A stretch of DNA of 8,837 nucleotides from Flavobacteriaceae bacterium (GTDB lineage Bacteria; Bacteroidota; Bacteroidia; Flavobacteriales; Flavobacteriaceae): the NCBI GenBank assembly GCA_030618945.1, contig JAUXCI010000099.1:1-8837 (forward strand), given 5' to 3'. The translations under genes were made by a program, and so were the position numbers. Shown here in pieces: positions 1 through 6,289 of the stretch. Within the stretch, counting starts at the first letter, position 1. Each line of letters opens with the position of its first letter. The notes beneath the pieces were generated by a model. The model ran no database searches, was not told the DNA's origin, and saw only the letters and a program-made list of their open reading frames with translations.

Positions 1-364
1 GTTTCAGAAGCTTGTCTTTTTTTGTCAAAGGTTTTAACTCTTCTTCCATTAACTTCAAATACTTCTTAGTTTCGCTCTTGGTCAAAAAGACACGAAGATC
101 TTTTTCGCGGGCATAATTTAATCCATCAAGAGATCCCTTTTTGCGTTTATCCTCAGTATCACTGTCAAGAATTTCATAAACCTTGTCTACAAAGCCGCTA
201 TTGTAGTCCATTAGCTGAGTTACCTTTTCATTAGGTAGTTTAAGTTGGCCAACACTGTTTAAAGTTGATAAAAGCAATTCTTTGGGAACTGTCTCCTGTG
301 CAAAAGTTTGGCTCCCAACAAATAAGACAACAATAAAACTAAGTAACATAGAAATTTTTTTCAT
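1..364 (-). CDS. Secreted helical protein of unknown function (3' end cut by window edge)
   Basis: The reading frame is open from an ATG at 364 leftward to the window edge, about 121 codons without a stop, so the C-terminus is missing. The N-terminus is a clear Sec signal peptide: Lys-Lys after Met, a hydrophobic core at residues 4-18, and a likely cleavage after TFA (residue 22) before QE. The mature part is polar and appears fully helical, with a Lys-rich run near the end of the visible part (EELKPLTKKDKLLK). The alternation of charged helices around LTKSETKKYLKLM is vaguely like periplasmic Spy/CpxP-type proteins, but this is only an impression. I do not recognise the family. It is divergent from the gene at 503, with a 138-bp shared upstream region. 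On the minus strand a TTG at 431-429 lies 19 nt before an imperfect -7 box near 409, too weak to list as a promoter. Confidence 0.75.
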   Translation of the reverse strand, partial: MKKISMLLSFIVVLFVGSQTFAQETVPKELLLSTLNSVGQLKLPNEKVTQLMDYNSGFVDKVYEILDSDTEDKRKKGSLDGLNYAREKDLRVFLTKSETKKYLKLMEEELKPLTKKDKLLK

Positions 365-475
365 AATATTTAAGAATTTAATTGACATGATAAAAATAGC
401 GAAATTCTATTAAGGAGTGATTGCGTTTCAAGATATTTTATCGAAAATATTATGATGTTAAGACGTATAAAAATG

Positions 476-483
476 TAAATTTG
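476..483 (+). promoter_or_regulatory. Candidate -7 element (TAAATTTG) for the membrane TPR gene
   Basis: The 8 bases match the Bacteroidota -7 consensus TAnnTTTG exactly and would place the transcript start near 489, about 14 nt before the ATG at 503. No good TTG-like -33 element is found 17-21 nt upstream, so the call is moderate only. Confidence 0.4.
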
Positions 484-492
484 CACTAAAAT

Positions 493-517
493 TTCAATAA
501 ATATGTTCAATAAATAT
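493..517 (+). repeat. 13-bp-period tandem duplication across a start codon
   Basis: TTCAATAAATAT occurs at 493-504 and again at 506-517, separated by one G. The first copy supplies the AT of the ATG at 503; the second encodes FNKY in the protein. No other copy was seen nearby. Confidence 0.85.
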
Positions 518-1018
518 ATCAAGTTAGTAATTGCGGCCTTAATAACGGCATGGGCAATATATGAATTCATCCAAGGCCATATCATGAATGGAATTTCCAT
601 TCTATTGTTGGCTGGAATATTTGTCTTCTTTTTCTTTAAAAATGAAATTCTCTTGTTGACTTTTTTAAAATTGCGCAAGCAGGATTTTGAAGGAGGTAAC
701 AAGCTTCTTGATAAAATCAAAAATCCTTCATCAGCCTTAACTACAAAGCAGGAAGGTTATTATAATTTTCTAAGAGGAATCATGGTGTCTCAAACTAATT
801 TGACGATGGCCGAGAGGTATTTCAAAAAAGCCTTGAGAATTGGTCTTGCAATGGATCATGATAAGGCTATGGCCAAACTTCAACTTGCAGGAATAGCAAT
901 GACTAAAAGGAGGAAAAGAGAAGCAACTACCTTGATTGCCGAAGCTAAAAAACTAGATAAACACGGTATGCTGAAGGATCAAATCACCATGGTGAAGCAA
1001 CAGATGAAAAAGATTTAG
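503..1018 (+). CDS. Small inner-membrane protein with C-terminal TPR-like helices
   Basis: The protein has 171 residues. Two hydrophobic segments (about residues 6-23 and 29-46) form an N-terminal hairpin, with a short loop containing EFIQGHIMNG. The rest is a basic helical cytoplasmic region. Residues about 84-116 (YYNFLRG, then MAERYFKKALRIGL) and 119-151 read as two degenerate tetratricopeptide units, and the C-terminus is Lys-rich. This layout is typical of conserved flavobacterial membrane proteins with no assigned role; the TPR part suggests protein-protein contact, but no partner can be named. The start is supported by an A-rich leader and a -7 box 20 nt upstream. A 13-bp tandem duplication covers the start codon. 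The next gene follows on the same strand after 25 bp, so the two are probably co-transcribed. Confidence 0.8.
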   Translation: MFNKYIKLVIAALITAWAIYEFIQGHIMNGISILLLAGIFVFFFFKNEILLLTFLKLRKQDFEGGNKLLDKIKNPSSALTTKQEGYYNFLRGIMVSQTNLTMAERYFKKALRIGLAMDHDKAMAKLQLAGIAMTKRRKREATTLIAEAKKLDKHGMLKDQITMVKQQMKKI

Positions 1019-1043
1019 GAAAGCCTTTTAAATTGATCGATCC

Positions 1044-1883
1044 ATGAGAAAGAGTCTCTTGTTATTTATGTTTTTAGGAGTAGTATACTCCACTAAGGCT
1101 CAGTCATTGAGTGCGATGACCTATAATATTCGTTACGCTACAAGCAATGATGGAGATAATCAATGGGAGAAGCGAAAAGATTTCCTTACTGATCAGATCA
1201 GTTTTTATGCACCGGATATATTTGGCATTCAGGAAGGTCTTCAGCATCAGGTTGATTTTATTGATGAGCAGCTGCCCACATATAATTTTATTGGAGTAGG
1301 TAGAGATGACGGAGACAAAAAAGGGGAGTATTGTGCTATTTTTTATAATAGCGAAAAGTTAGATTTATTAGGCCAAAGCACGTTTTGGTTATCTACATCA
1401 CCTGAAAAAGTTTCAGTGGGGAGGGATGCTGCAATGGAAAGAATCTGTACTTATGGATTTTTTATGGAGAAGGAGACGGGAGCCATGTTTTGGGTTTTTA
1501 ATACGCATTTTGACCATATAGGCGTACTTGCCAGGGAGAAAAGTTCAGAATTGATAGTTCAAAAAATAAGAGAGATCAACAAGGATAATTTACCAGTTAT
1601 TTTAATGGGTGATTTTAATCTGAATGATCAAAGCAAGGCAATCAATTATTTGTCTTCAAGCTTCAATGATTCACGGAATATAAGTTTCAACAGTCCTTTT
1701 GGTCCTTATGGTACTTTTACCGGATTTGAGTTTCATGAACCGGTTAAAGACAGGATTGATTATATATTTTGTTCCAAAGAAAATATTCAGGTTGAAAAAT
1801 ATGCGGTTTTAACAGATTCTAAAGACAGTAAATACCCTTCGGATCATTTCCCTGTTTTTGTTGAAGTCAAATTCATAAAATAG
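1044..1883 (+). CDS. Secreted endonuclease/exonuclease/phosphatase-family hydrolase
   Basis: This 279-residue protein has a signal peptide (MRKSLLLFMFLGVVYSTKAQ, probable cleavage after residue 20). It also has the full motif set of the DNase I-like EEP superfamily: MTYNIRY (Asn28), GIQE (Glu64, the metal ligand), NTHFDH (His155 and Asp157), LMGDFNLN (Asp190 and Asn192), DRIDYIF (Asp236) and SDHFPV (Asp267-His268, the catalytic pair). The length is normal for a single-domain EEP protein. Family members cleave phosphodiester or phosphomonoester bonds with a divalent metal. The substrate here (nucleic acid, sugar phosphate or lipid phosphate) cannot be told from sequence. Export to the periplasm or cell surface suggests a scavenging role, which would fit the nucleotidase genes further right, though they are not in the same operon. 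It lies 25 bp after the membrane TPR gene and ends 10 bp from the convergent antiporter gene. Confidence 0.9.
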   Translation: MRKSLLLFMFLGVVYSTKAQSLSAMTYNIRYATSNDGDNQWEKRKDFLTDQISFYAPDIFGIQEGLQHQVDFIDEQLPTYNFIGVGRDDGDKKGEYCAIFYNSEKLDLLGQSTFWLSTSPEKVSVGRDAAMERICTYGFFMEKETGAMFWVFNTHFDHIGVLAREKSSELIVQKIREINKDNLPVILMGDFNLNDQSKAINYLSSSFNDSRNISFNSPFGPYGTFTGFEFHEPVKDRIDYIFCSKENIQVEKYAVLTDSKDSKYPSDHFPVFVEVKFIK

Positions 1884-1893
1884 ATTCACAAAC

Positions 1894-3720
1894 TTAAAAC
1901 GAAAGTTTTTTCCCCAGGTACATTAATTTAAAACCAGGTTCAACTTGTATTTCATCATGGCTTGCCGGAATGATATTGATTTCATTATTAAGGTCCTTTA
2001 TAAATATAGGAATTGACTTGATCTCTTTTCTGATGGTATCAATAATTTCTTGATATTGTTCAGCCGAAGTGATGGAAACCTCATTTATTTGGGGGAAATC
2101 TCTTACGACTTCTGAGATATTTATATAGTCATCGGTAGGTGAAAAAAGGCCTTCTTTCGGATTTTTACCTGTATCCCTCATCTCTTCGTCACTGATTAAC
2201 CTAAACGAGCCTTCCTCACCAAAACTAGATTTTAATTTGGATAAGGCATATTCATTGATCGTTTGACTACCCGTAAGGGCCAAAACGTAACCCATATCGC
2301 TGAGTTCAATATTTTCTAAGATTTCATCTTCGTAAAGGTCACATTCTATGGCTTCCAGCCCTTCTTTTTTTGCGCTGGAAATATTGTTCTTATTACTGTC
2401 AATAAGAACAACTCTTCTATCACTATTTTTCAGATAAGTGGCAATGAGTCTTGAAGGTTTTGAAGCTCCTACAATTAATATACCTTCTGTTTTTTTCAAT
2501 AGGACTTTGGTAAATCGGGCCATTAATTTCGCCGTTGTTGAATTTAATAAAACTGTACCGAGAACGATCATAAAAACCAAAGGGGTTATATAATTGGCAT
2601 TTTCAACGCCTTGCATAGTTAGTTTTAAACCAAAGAGTGAGGCTATACCCGCAGCAACTATTCCTCTTGGTCCAACCCAACTGATAAATATTTTTTCATT
2701 TATATTCAGATCACTCTTTGAGCTGCTTATAAAAACGCCAAGCGGTCTTACGATAAGTACAACACAGGCAAAAAGAATTAGTGAATTCCAATTATAAATC
2801 AATTGCAGGTCACTTAAATTAATATTGGCCGATAATAAAATAAAAAGGATTGATATCAAGAGGATGCTAATGGTTTCTTTGAAGTATAAGACATCTTTTA
2901 GGGCGCTCAATTTCATGTTTCCCAGCACCATGCCCATTATGACAACTGCTAATAATCCACTTTCATGTGCAAAGAGATCGGCAAGCACAAAAACACATAA
3001 GACCAGGGCCAGAGATACAACATTGAGTAAATAATGTGGAATCCATTTTTGCTTGAGAGAAAAGGCAAAGACATAGGCTGAAGTAAATCCAATAGAAAAA
3101 CCTGTGATGATAATCTTACCAAACTCTATCAAGGTTTCTTTTGTGTATTGCGATCCGAGATCTCCGCCAATGCTTATAAATTCAAAGACCAATACGGCTA
3201 CCAAGGCCCCAATGGGGTCAATAAGTATTCCTTCCCATTTTAGAATGGTAGAGATATCTTTTTTAAGGTGTAAATTTCTCAGAATAGGGGTAATCACGGT
3301 TGGACCAGTTACAATGATCAATGAGGAAAACAAAAAAGACAAAGGCCAGTTTAAACCTATTATAAAGTGAGCTGCAACAGCTGCAGAGATCATCGTTATA
3401 AAAGATCCTAAAGTGATAAGTTTATAAATTACGGGTCCAACATTTTTAATTTCATCTTTTTTTAAAGTAAGTCCGCCTTCAAAGAGAATCAATGCTATTG
3501 ATAATGAAACAAAATTAAACAAACTCTCTCCAGGAAAAAGTCCAATTTTTCCATTCCACAGTGGTTCGAGCCATTTATTTCCATCTATAGAATATAAGGT
3601 TGAAAAGGGGCCGATGAATAATCCTGTTAAAATTAATGGAAGTATGGCTGGAATCTTGAATTTCCATGCCACCCATTGAGCCAGGATGCCTAATATAACG
3701 ATGCCTGCAAGTTCTAGCAT
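1894..3720 (-). CDS. CPA1-type cation:proton antiporter with C-terminal Rossmann/RCK-like domain
   Basis: This is a 608-residue inner-membrane protein. Residues 1 to about 400 hold roughly a dozen hydrophobic segments of the Na+/H+ exchanger fold, and residues about 411-608 are soluble. Family signatures are visible: ALILFEGGL (76-84), TGPTVITPILRN (138-149), EGILIDPIGALVAV (163-176, Asp168 in the transport position) and WVGPRGIVAAGIASL (348-362). The soluble part starts with a beta-alpha-beta fold (GILIVGASKPS, with Asp441 at the end of the second strand) like the TrkA-N/RCK domain of K+ transporters. It ends in a region resembling a small TrkA-C-like module. The likely role is exchange of Na+ or K+ for H+, controlled by a nucleotide or another ligand; the ion cannot be decided. 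The usual Asn before the transport Asp is Ile167. The gene is monocistronic, convergent with the EEP gene and divergent from cutC. Confidence 0.88.
   Translation of the reverse strand: MLELAGIVILGILAQWVAWKFKIPAILPLILTGLFIGPFSTLYSIDGNKWLEPLWNGKIGLFPGESLFNFVSLSIALILFEGGLTLKKDEIKNVGPVIYKLITLGSFITMISAAVAAHFIIGLNWPLSFLFSSLIIVTGPTVITPILRNLHLKKDISTILKWEGILIDPIGALVAVLVFEFISIGGDLGSQYTKETLIEFGKIIITGFSIGFTSAYVFAFSLKQKWIPHYLLNVVSLALVLCVFVLADLFAHESGLLAVVIMGMVLGNMKLSALKDVLYFKETISILLISILFILLSANINLSDLQLIYNWNSLILFACVVLIVRPLGVFISSSKSDLNINEKIFISWVGPRGIVAAGIASLFGLKLTMQGVENANYITPLVFMIVLGTVLLNSTTAKLMARFTKVLLKKTEGILIVGASKPSRLIATYLKNSDRRVVLIDSNKNNISSAKKEGLEAIECDLYEDEILENIELSDMGYVLALTGSQTINEYALSKLKSSFGEEGSFRLISDEEMRDTGKNPKEGLFSPTDDYINISEVVRDFPQINEVSITSAEQYQEIIDTIRKEIKSIPIFIKDLNNEINIIPASHDEIQVEPGFKLMYLGKKLSF
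1896..1911 (+). terminator. Weak rho-independent terminator candidate
   Basis: AAAAC-GAAA-GTTTT forms a 5-bp stem closed by a GNRA-type GAAA tetraloop and is followed by two further Ts. A competing 6-bp stem (AAACTT at 1890-1895 with AAGTTT at 1903-1908) also ends in a T run. It sits 12 bp after the stop of the EEP hydrolase gene and overlaps the last codons of the convergent antiporter gene. The stem is short and A/T-rich, so strength is doubtful. Confidence 0.35.
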
Positions 3721-3739
3721 AATGTGTCTTATTGTTTGT

Positions 3740-3766
3740 TAAAAATAGTATTTTTATAGCATCCAA
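3740..3766 (-). promoter_or_regulatory. Possible antiporter promoter
   Basis: On the minus strand, TTG (3766-3764), a 16-nt spacer and TATTTTTA (3747-3740, seven of eight matches to TAnnTTTG) lie about 20 nt before the antiporter ATG at 3720. The spacer is slightly short and the region is very A/T-rich, so this is tentative. Confidence 0.3.
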
Positions 3767-3854
3767 TATAGTATTTCTACTTATTGGAATATATTTTTCA
3801 CTAAAGGCATTGATTAACAGAAGTTTTAGCCCTGCTTTTAATAAAAAAAATGTA

Positions 3855-4556
3855 ATGAATTTTGAACTTTGTACTGATTCGGTTGAAGGAGCAATTAAAG
3901 CAAGTTTTTATGGTTTTAAAAGTATAGAACTATGCAGCGCATTAACAGTGGGTGGTTTAACACCAAATTTTGGCTTGATTCAAACTTGTGCTAAACAATC
4001 AAACCTAGAAGTACACGTGATGATCAGGCATAGTGAGGGAGGTTTTGTCTACGATCAAGCCGATGTGGATTTGATGAAAATCGATATAGAAGCGGTCAAA
4101 AGAGCCGGGGCACATGGCGTAGTTTTTGGCTTGTTGAATGAAGAGAATAAAGTGTCGGACCTCAATTTACAGCTAGTTCAATTGGCGAAATCATTAGGTT
4201 TAAAGGCCACGTTTCACCGAGCTTTTGATTTCGTACCAGATTTTAGAATTGCCATAAAAAAAATCGTAGATTTTGGTTTTGACCGACTGTTGACTTCGGG
4301 TTTGGAAAGCAAAGCAGAGGAAGGGCTTGATGTCATTAAAGAGTTGCAAAAGAATTATGGCCATTTGATTCAAATCATTGCAGGGAGTGGCGTAAATGCA
4401 GCAAACGCTTTGGTATTTGCAAATTCAGGAATTAATTACCTTCATTTTACAGCAAGAAAATCTGATGGAAAGGATAGCAAATTAGGAATGGGAAAAACCA
4501 TGTTATCGGATGAACAAAAAATAAGATCTGTTTTGAGTCTTCCTTTTGACAATTAA
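3855..4556 (+). CDS. cutC: CutC family protein (copper homeostasis protein CutC)
   Basis: This 233-residue TIM-barrel protein has the CutC signatures: an N-terminal FELCTDSVEGA, IELCSALTVGGLTP (24-37), a strongly conserved FHRAFD (120-125), LTSG (146-149) and AGSGVN (176-181). CutC was linked genetically to copper tolerance in E. coli, but its biochemical activity is unsettled; it is cytosolic. The ATG at 3855 is chosen because family members begin almost directly with this first strand. The same frame stays open back to an ATG at 3732 and would add 41 hydrophobic residues, which do not belong to the family. Length is close to the usual 240-250, with a slightly short C-terminus. The residues after MIR (58) read HSEGGFVY where E. 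coli has PRGGDFCY. The gene is divergent from the antiporter and convergent with the metallophosphatase (30 bp apart). No convincing promoter was found; TATTTTTC at 3792-3799 is the nearest -7-like box. Confidence 0.9.
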   Translation: MNFELCTDSVEGAIKASFYGFKSIELCSALTVGGLTPNFGLIQTCAKQSNLEVHVMIRHSEGGFVYDQADVDLMKIDIEAVKRAGAHGVVFGLLNEENKVSDLNLQLVQLAKSLGLKATFHRAFDFVPDFRIAIKKIVDFGFDRLLTSGLESKAEEGLDVIKELQKNYGHLIQIIAGSGVNAANALVFANSGINYLHFTARKSDGKDSKLGMGKTMLSDEQKIRSVLSLPFDN

Positions 4557-4586
4557 TAACCTGAGATCAATTATTTATAATTTTAC

Positions 4587-5501
4587 CTACACAATGATGC
4601 TTTTCCCCTTGGCTGAGATATTTTCGCTACTGTCAAAGATAAAATCAATTTGCCCCAAATTCACACCCCAGCAGCCCACTTGATTGACTAGCATATTTTC
4701 TTTTTTTAGATTTTTTACCACCGTTGGTTTTTTAAGGAAAGTGTGGGTATGACCACCAATGATCAAATCAACATTTTTGGTTTGTTGTGCCAGCGTAAGA
4801 TCGCTGATGAACTGTGGATTCTTTTTATAATAATAGCCAAGATGGGAGAGGCATATGACGAGGTCACATCCTTTCTCTTCCTTTAATAAGGTGCCCATTT
4901 CTTGCGTCATTTCCACAGGGTCAAGATATCTTGTTTCCTTGTATAATAAGGGGTCTACCAATCCATCTAATTTAATGCCCAATCCAAAAACGCCAATTTT
5001 AATACCTTCTATGGTATAAATTTTATATGGTTTTGTTCTTGCGTCAAGAATGGTATTTTTAAAATCATAATTGGCAACTAAAAAATCAAAGCTAGCATGT
5101 GGTAATTGTTTCTCCAAACCCGCTATACCATTGTCGAAATCATGGTTTCCTATTGCAGAGGCATTGTAGCCTAGTTTACTCATCATTTTAAACTCTACTT
5201 CTCCACCAAAATAATTAAAATAGGGCGTTCCCTGAAAAATGTCTCCCGCATCGAAAAGTAATGTGTTAGGGTTTTCCTGCCTAATATTTTCTATCAATGA
5301 GGCCCTGCGAGCTACACCACCCAAATTTGCATACCTCTCATGGCTTGCAGAAAATGACTCTATATGGCTGTGAACGTCATTTGTATGCAGAATAGTGATT
5401 TTTTTCTCTGTCTGCCTAAGACAAGAAGATAATGATAAACCACCAAGCGTCATCAATGAGCTTCCAGCTAAAGTATTTTTTAGAAATTTTCTTCTTTCCA
5501 T
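4587..5501 (-). CDS. Tat-signal lipoprotein metallophosphatase, N-terminal half of a UshA-type 5'-nucleotidase
   Basis: This 304-residue protein contains only the metal-binding catalytic domain of the 5'-nucleotidase/calcineurin-like phosphoesterase family. The dinuclear metal site is complete: NDVHSH (Asp42, His44), DAGDIFQG (Asp84 and Asp87), GNHDFDNG (Asn119, His120, Asp121), LSHLGY (His220) and GGHTHT (His251, His253). The family removes phosphate from nucleotides or related esters in the periplasm. The N-terminus ERRKFLK is a near-consensus twin-arginine motif, followed by a hydrophobic stretch and a lipobox LSSC (Cys27), so it is probably Tat-exported and lipidated. The usual C-terminal substrate-binding domain is absent, but the gene immediately upstream encodes exactly that domain. 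The upstream stop TAA directly precedes this ATG, which implies translational coupling. The start is fixed by this junction and by the signal sequence. Confidence 0.9.
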   Translation of the reverse strand: MERRKFLKNTLAGSSLMTLGGLSLSSCLRQTEKKITILHTNDVHSHIESFSASHERYANLGGVARRASLIENIRQENPNTLLFDAGDIFQGTPYFNYFGGEVEFKMMSKLGYNASAIGNHDFDNGIAGLEKQLPHASFDFLVANYDFKNTILDARTKPYKIYTIEGIKIGVFGLGIKLDGLVDPLLYKETRYLDPVEMTQEMGTLLKEEKGCDLVICLSHLGYYYKKNPQFISDLTLAQQTKNVDLIIGGHTHTFLKKPTVVKNLKKENMLVNQVGCWGVNLGQIDFIFDSSENISAKGKSIIV

Positions 5502-6278
5502 TTAATTAATATTTGTGAATCTACCATCTAATGAGGGGCTTAAGGTGTCAATTGACTTTAGATTATCAATTAGCGCGTCTCTTACTTTATATTCGATCGG
5601 GTAGAGTTCAATAGGATCTTTGAAAAAAACCATATTGTCTCCACCATGTTGTAAATAATCATGAGTTAAAACCGTATATTCCTTGTTCTTGTCAAAATCT
5701 TTATTTCCTATTTGAATCGCAGATAATCGATTTTGTTTCATGATCAATTTCAAGCCTGAAATAGGATGGGCCTGCTTTTTGTTTTCCAGATAAGTCAATA
5801 ATTCAGCAACTTTTTCTCCCGAAAGTTTTACCGCCACTAATTTATTTTCAAAAGGCATTAGTTTAAAAATGTGTTCAACGGAAACATCCCCTTGAGGAAT
5901 TTCGGTTCTAATTCCACCATAATTAAACAAGGCAAAATCAATGTGATTTCCAGTTTGTATAAAAAACAAACTATCACCTGCTTTAAAACAGGCATCTGCA
6001 TAAAAATTTCCAAGTGAACTTTCAAGTTCCGTTTCATTTCTGGATAAATTCCTTGGATTAAAACACAGTACTTCTTTTATCCTGTCGTGCATTTCTTTTC
6101 GATAAGGTTCTATTTCATTGATAAAATCTTTGTCTTTCTCCAGATCTGCGCTTATTTCAACCTGTTTGCCACGAATCATTTTAAGTTCACTGTTTTTTTC
6201 TTTACAGGAAACTATAATTTTGTTTAATAATGTTGAAATTATTATTAATACTATAATTTTATATAGTTTTGTGCGCAT
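5502..6278 (-). CDS. Lipoprotein with 5'-nucleotidase C-terminal (substrate-binding) domain only
   Basis: This 258-residue protein has a basic and then hydrophobic N-terminus with a lipobox-like IVSC (Cys25), indicating Sec export and lipidation. Residues about 60-255 match the C-terminal domain of UshA-type 5'-nucleotidases: SSLGNFYADA (88-97), NYGGIR (119-124, with Arg124 equivalent to a phosphate-binding Arg), MPFENKLVAVKLSGEKV (141-157), YTVLTHDYLQHGGDN (201-215, the nucleoside-stacking loop) and DGRF (251-254). No metallophosphatase domain is present. This protein should therefore lack catalysis alone and is likely to work with the product of the next gene, which is the missing catalytic domain. 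The domain order is reversed relative to the fused enzyme. It is first in the two-gene operon, and its start lies 11 bp from the divergent DUF6913-like gene. The aromatic stacking residue seen in UshA is not obvious in the loop before GGDN. Confidence 0.88.
   Translation of the reverse strand: MRTKLYKIIVLIIISTLLNKIIVSCKEKNSELKMIRGKQVEISADLEKDKDFINEIEPYRKEMHDRIKEVLCFNPRNLSRNETELESSLGNFYADACFKAGDSLFFIQTGNHIDFALFNYGGIRTEIPQGDVSVEHIFKLMPFENKLVAVKLSGEKVAELLTYLENKKQAHPISGLKLIMKQNRLSAIQIGNKDFDKNKEYTVLTHDYLQHGGDNMVFFKDPIELYPIEYKVRDALIDNLKSIDTLSPSLDGRFTNIN
6242..6271 (+). promoter_or_regulatory. Promoter candidate for the DUF6913-like/dapA/ferritin operon
   Basis: TTA (6242-6244), a 19-nt spacer and TAGTTTTG (6264-6271, an exact TAnnTTTG match) would start transcription near 6277, about 13 nt before the ATG at 6290. 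The whole element lies inside the signal-peptide codons of the divergent nucleotidase gene. A second exact -7 box (TAATTTTG, 6215-6222) lies further upstream. A 7-bp inverted repeat (AAATTAT 6236-6242, ATAATTT 6253-6259) overlaps the element and could be an operator or chance in A/T-rich DNA. Confidence 0.45.
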
Positions 6279-6289
6279 AATTCTGGGTA

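Noticed and set aside
370..720. Minus-strand open frame across the divergent intergenic region and the membrane TPR gene
   Set aside because: It overlaps the real gene at 503 on the opposite strand, covers the intergenic promoter region and resembles no protein family.
2594..3370. Plus-strand open frames inside the antiporter gene
   Set aside because: They are Lys/Thr/Ser-rich shadows of the membrane-protein codons, with no recognisable domain and no promoter or start context.
3732..3854. In-frame N-terminal extension of cutC encoding 41 mostly hydrophobic residues (a membrane-anchored CutC)
   Set aside because: The CutC fold begins almost at the ATG at 3855, family members are soluble, and the extension would start only 11 bp from the divergent antiporter ATG, leaving no promoter room. 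The hydrophobic reading is explained by A/T-rich intergenic DNA.
4569..4584. AATTA-TTTA-TAATT hairpin followed by TT between cutC and the metallophosphatase gene
   Set aside because: The stem is only five all-A/T pairs in A/T-rich DNA. It could aid termination between the convergent genes but is not distinguishable from chance.
4587..6278. A frameshifted or broken single nucleotidase gene (pseudogene)
   Set aside because: The domain order is reversed relative to the fused enzyme, each part has its own complete export signal, and both have intact motifs, so a simple frameshift cannot explain the pair.
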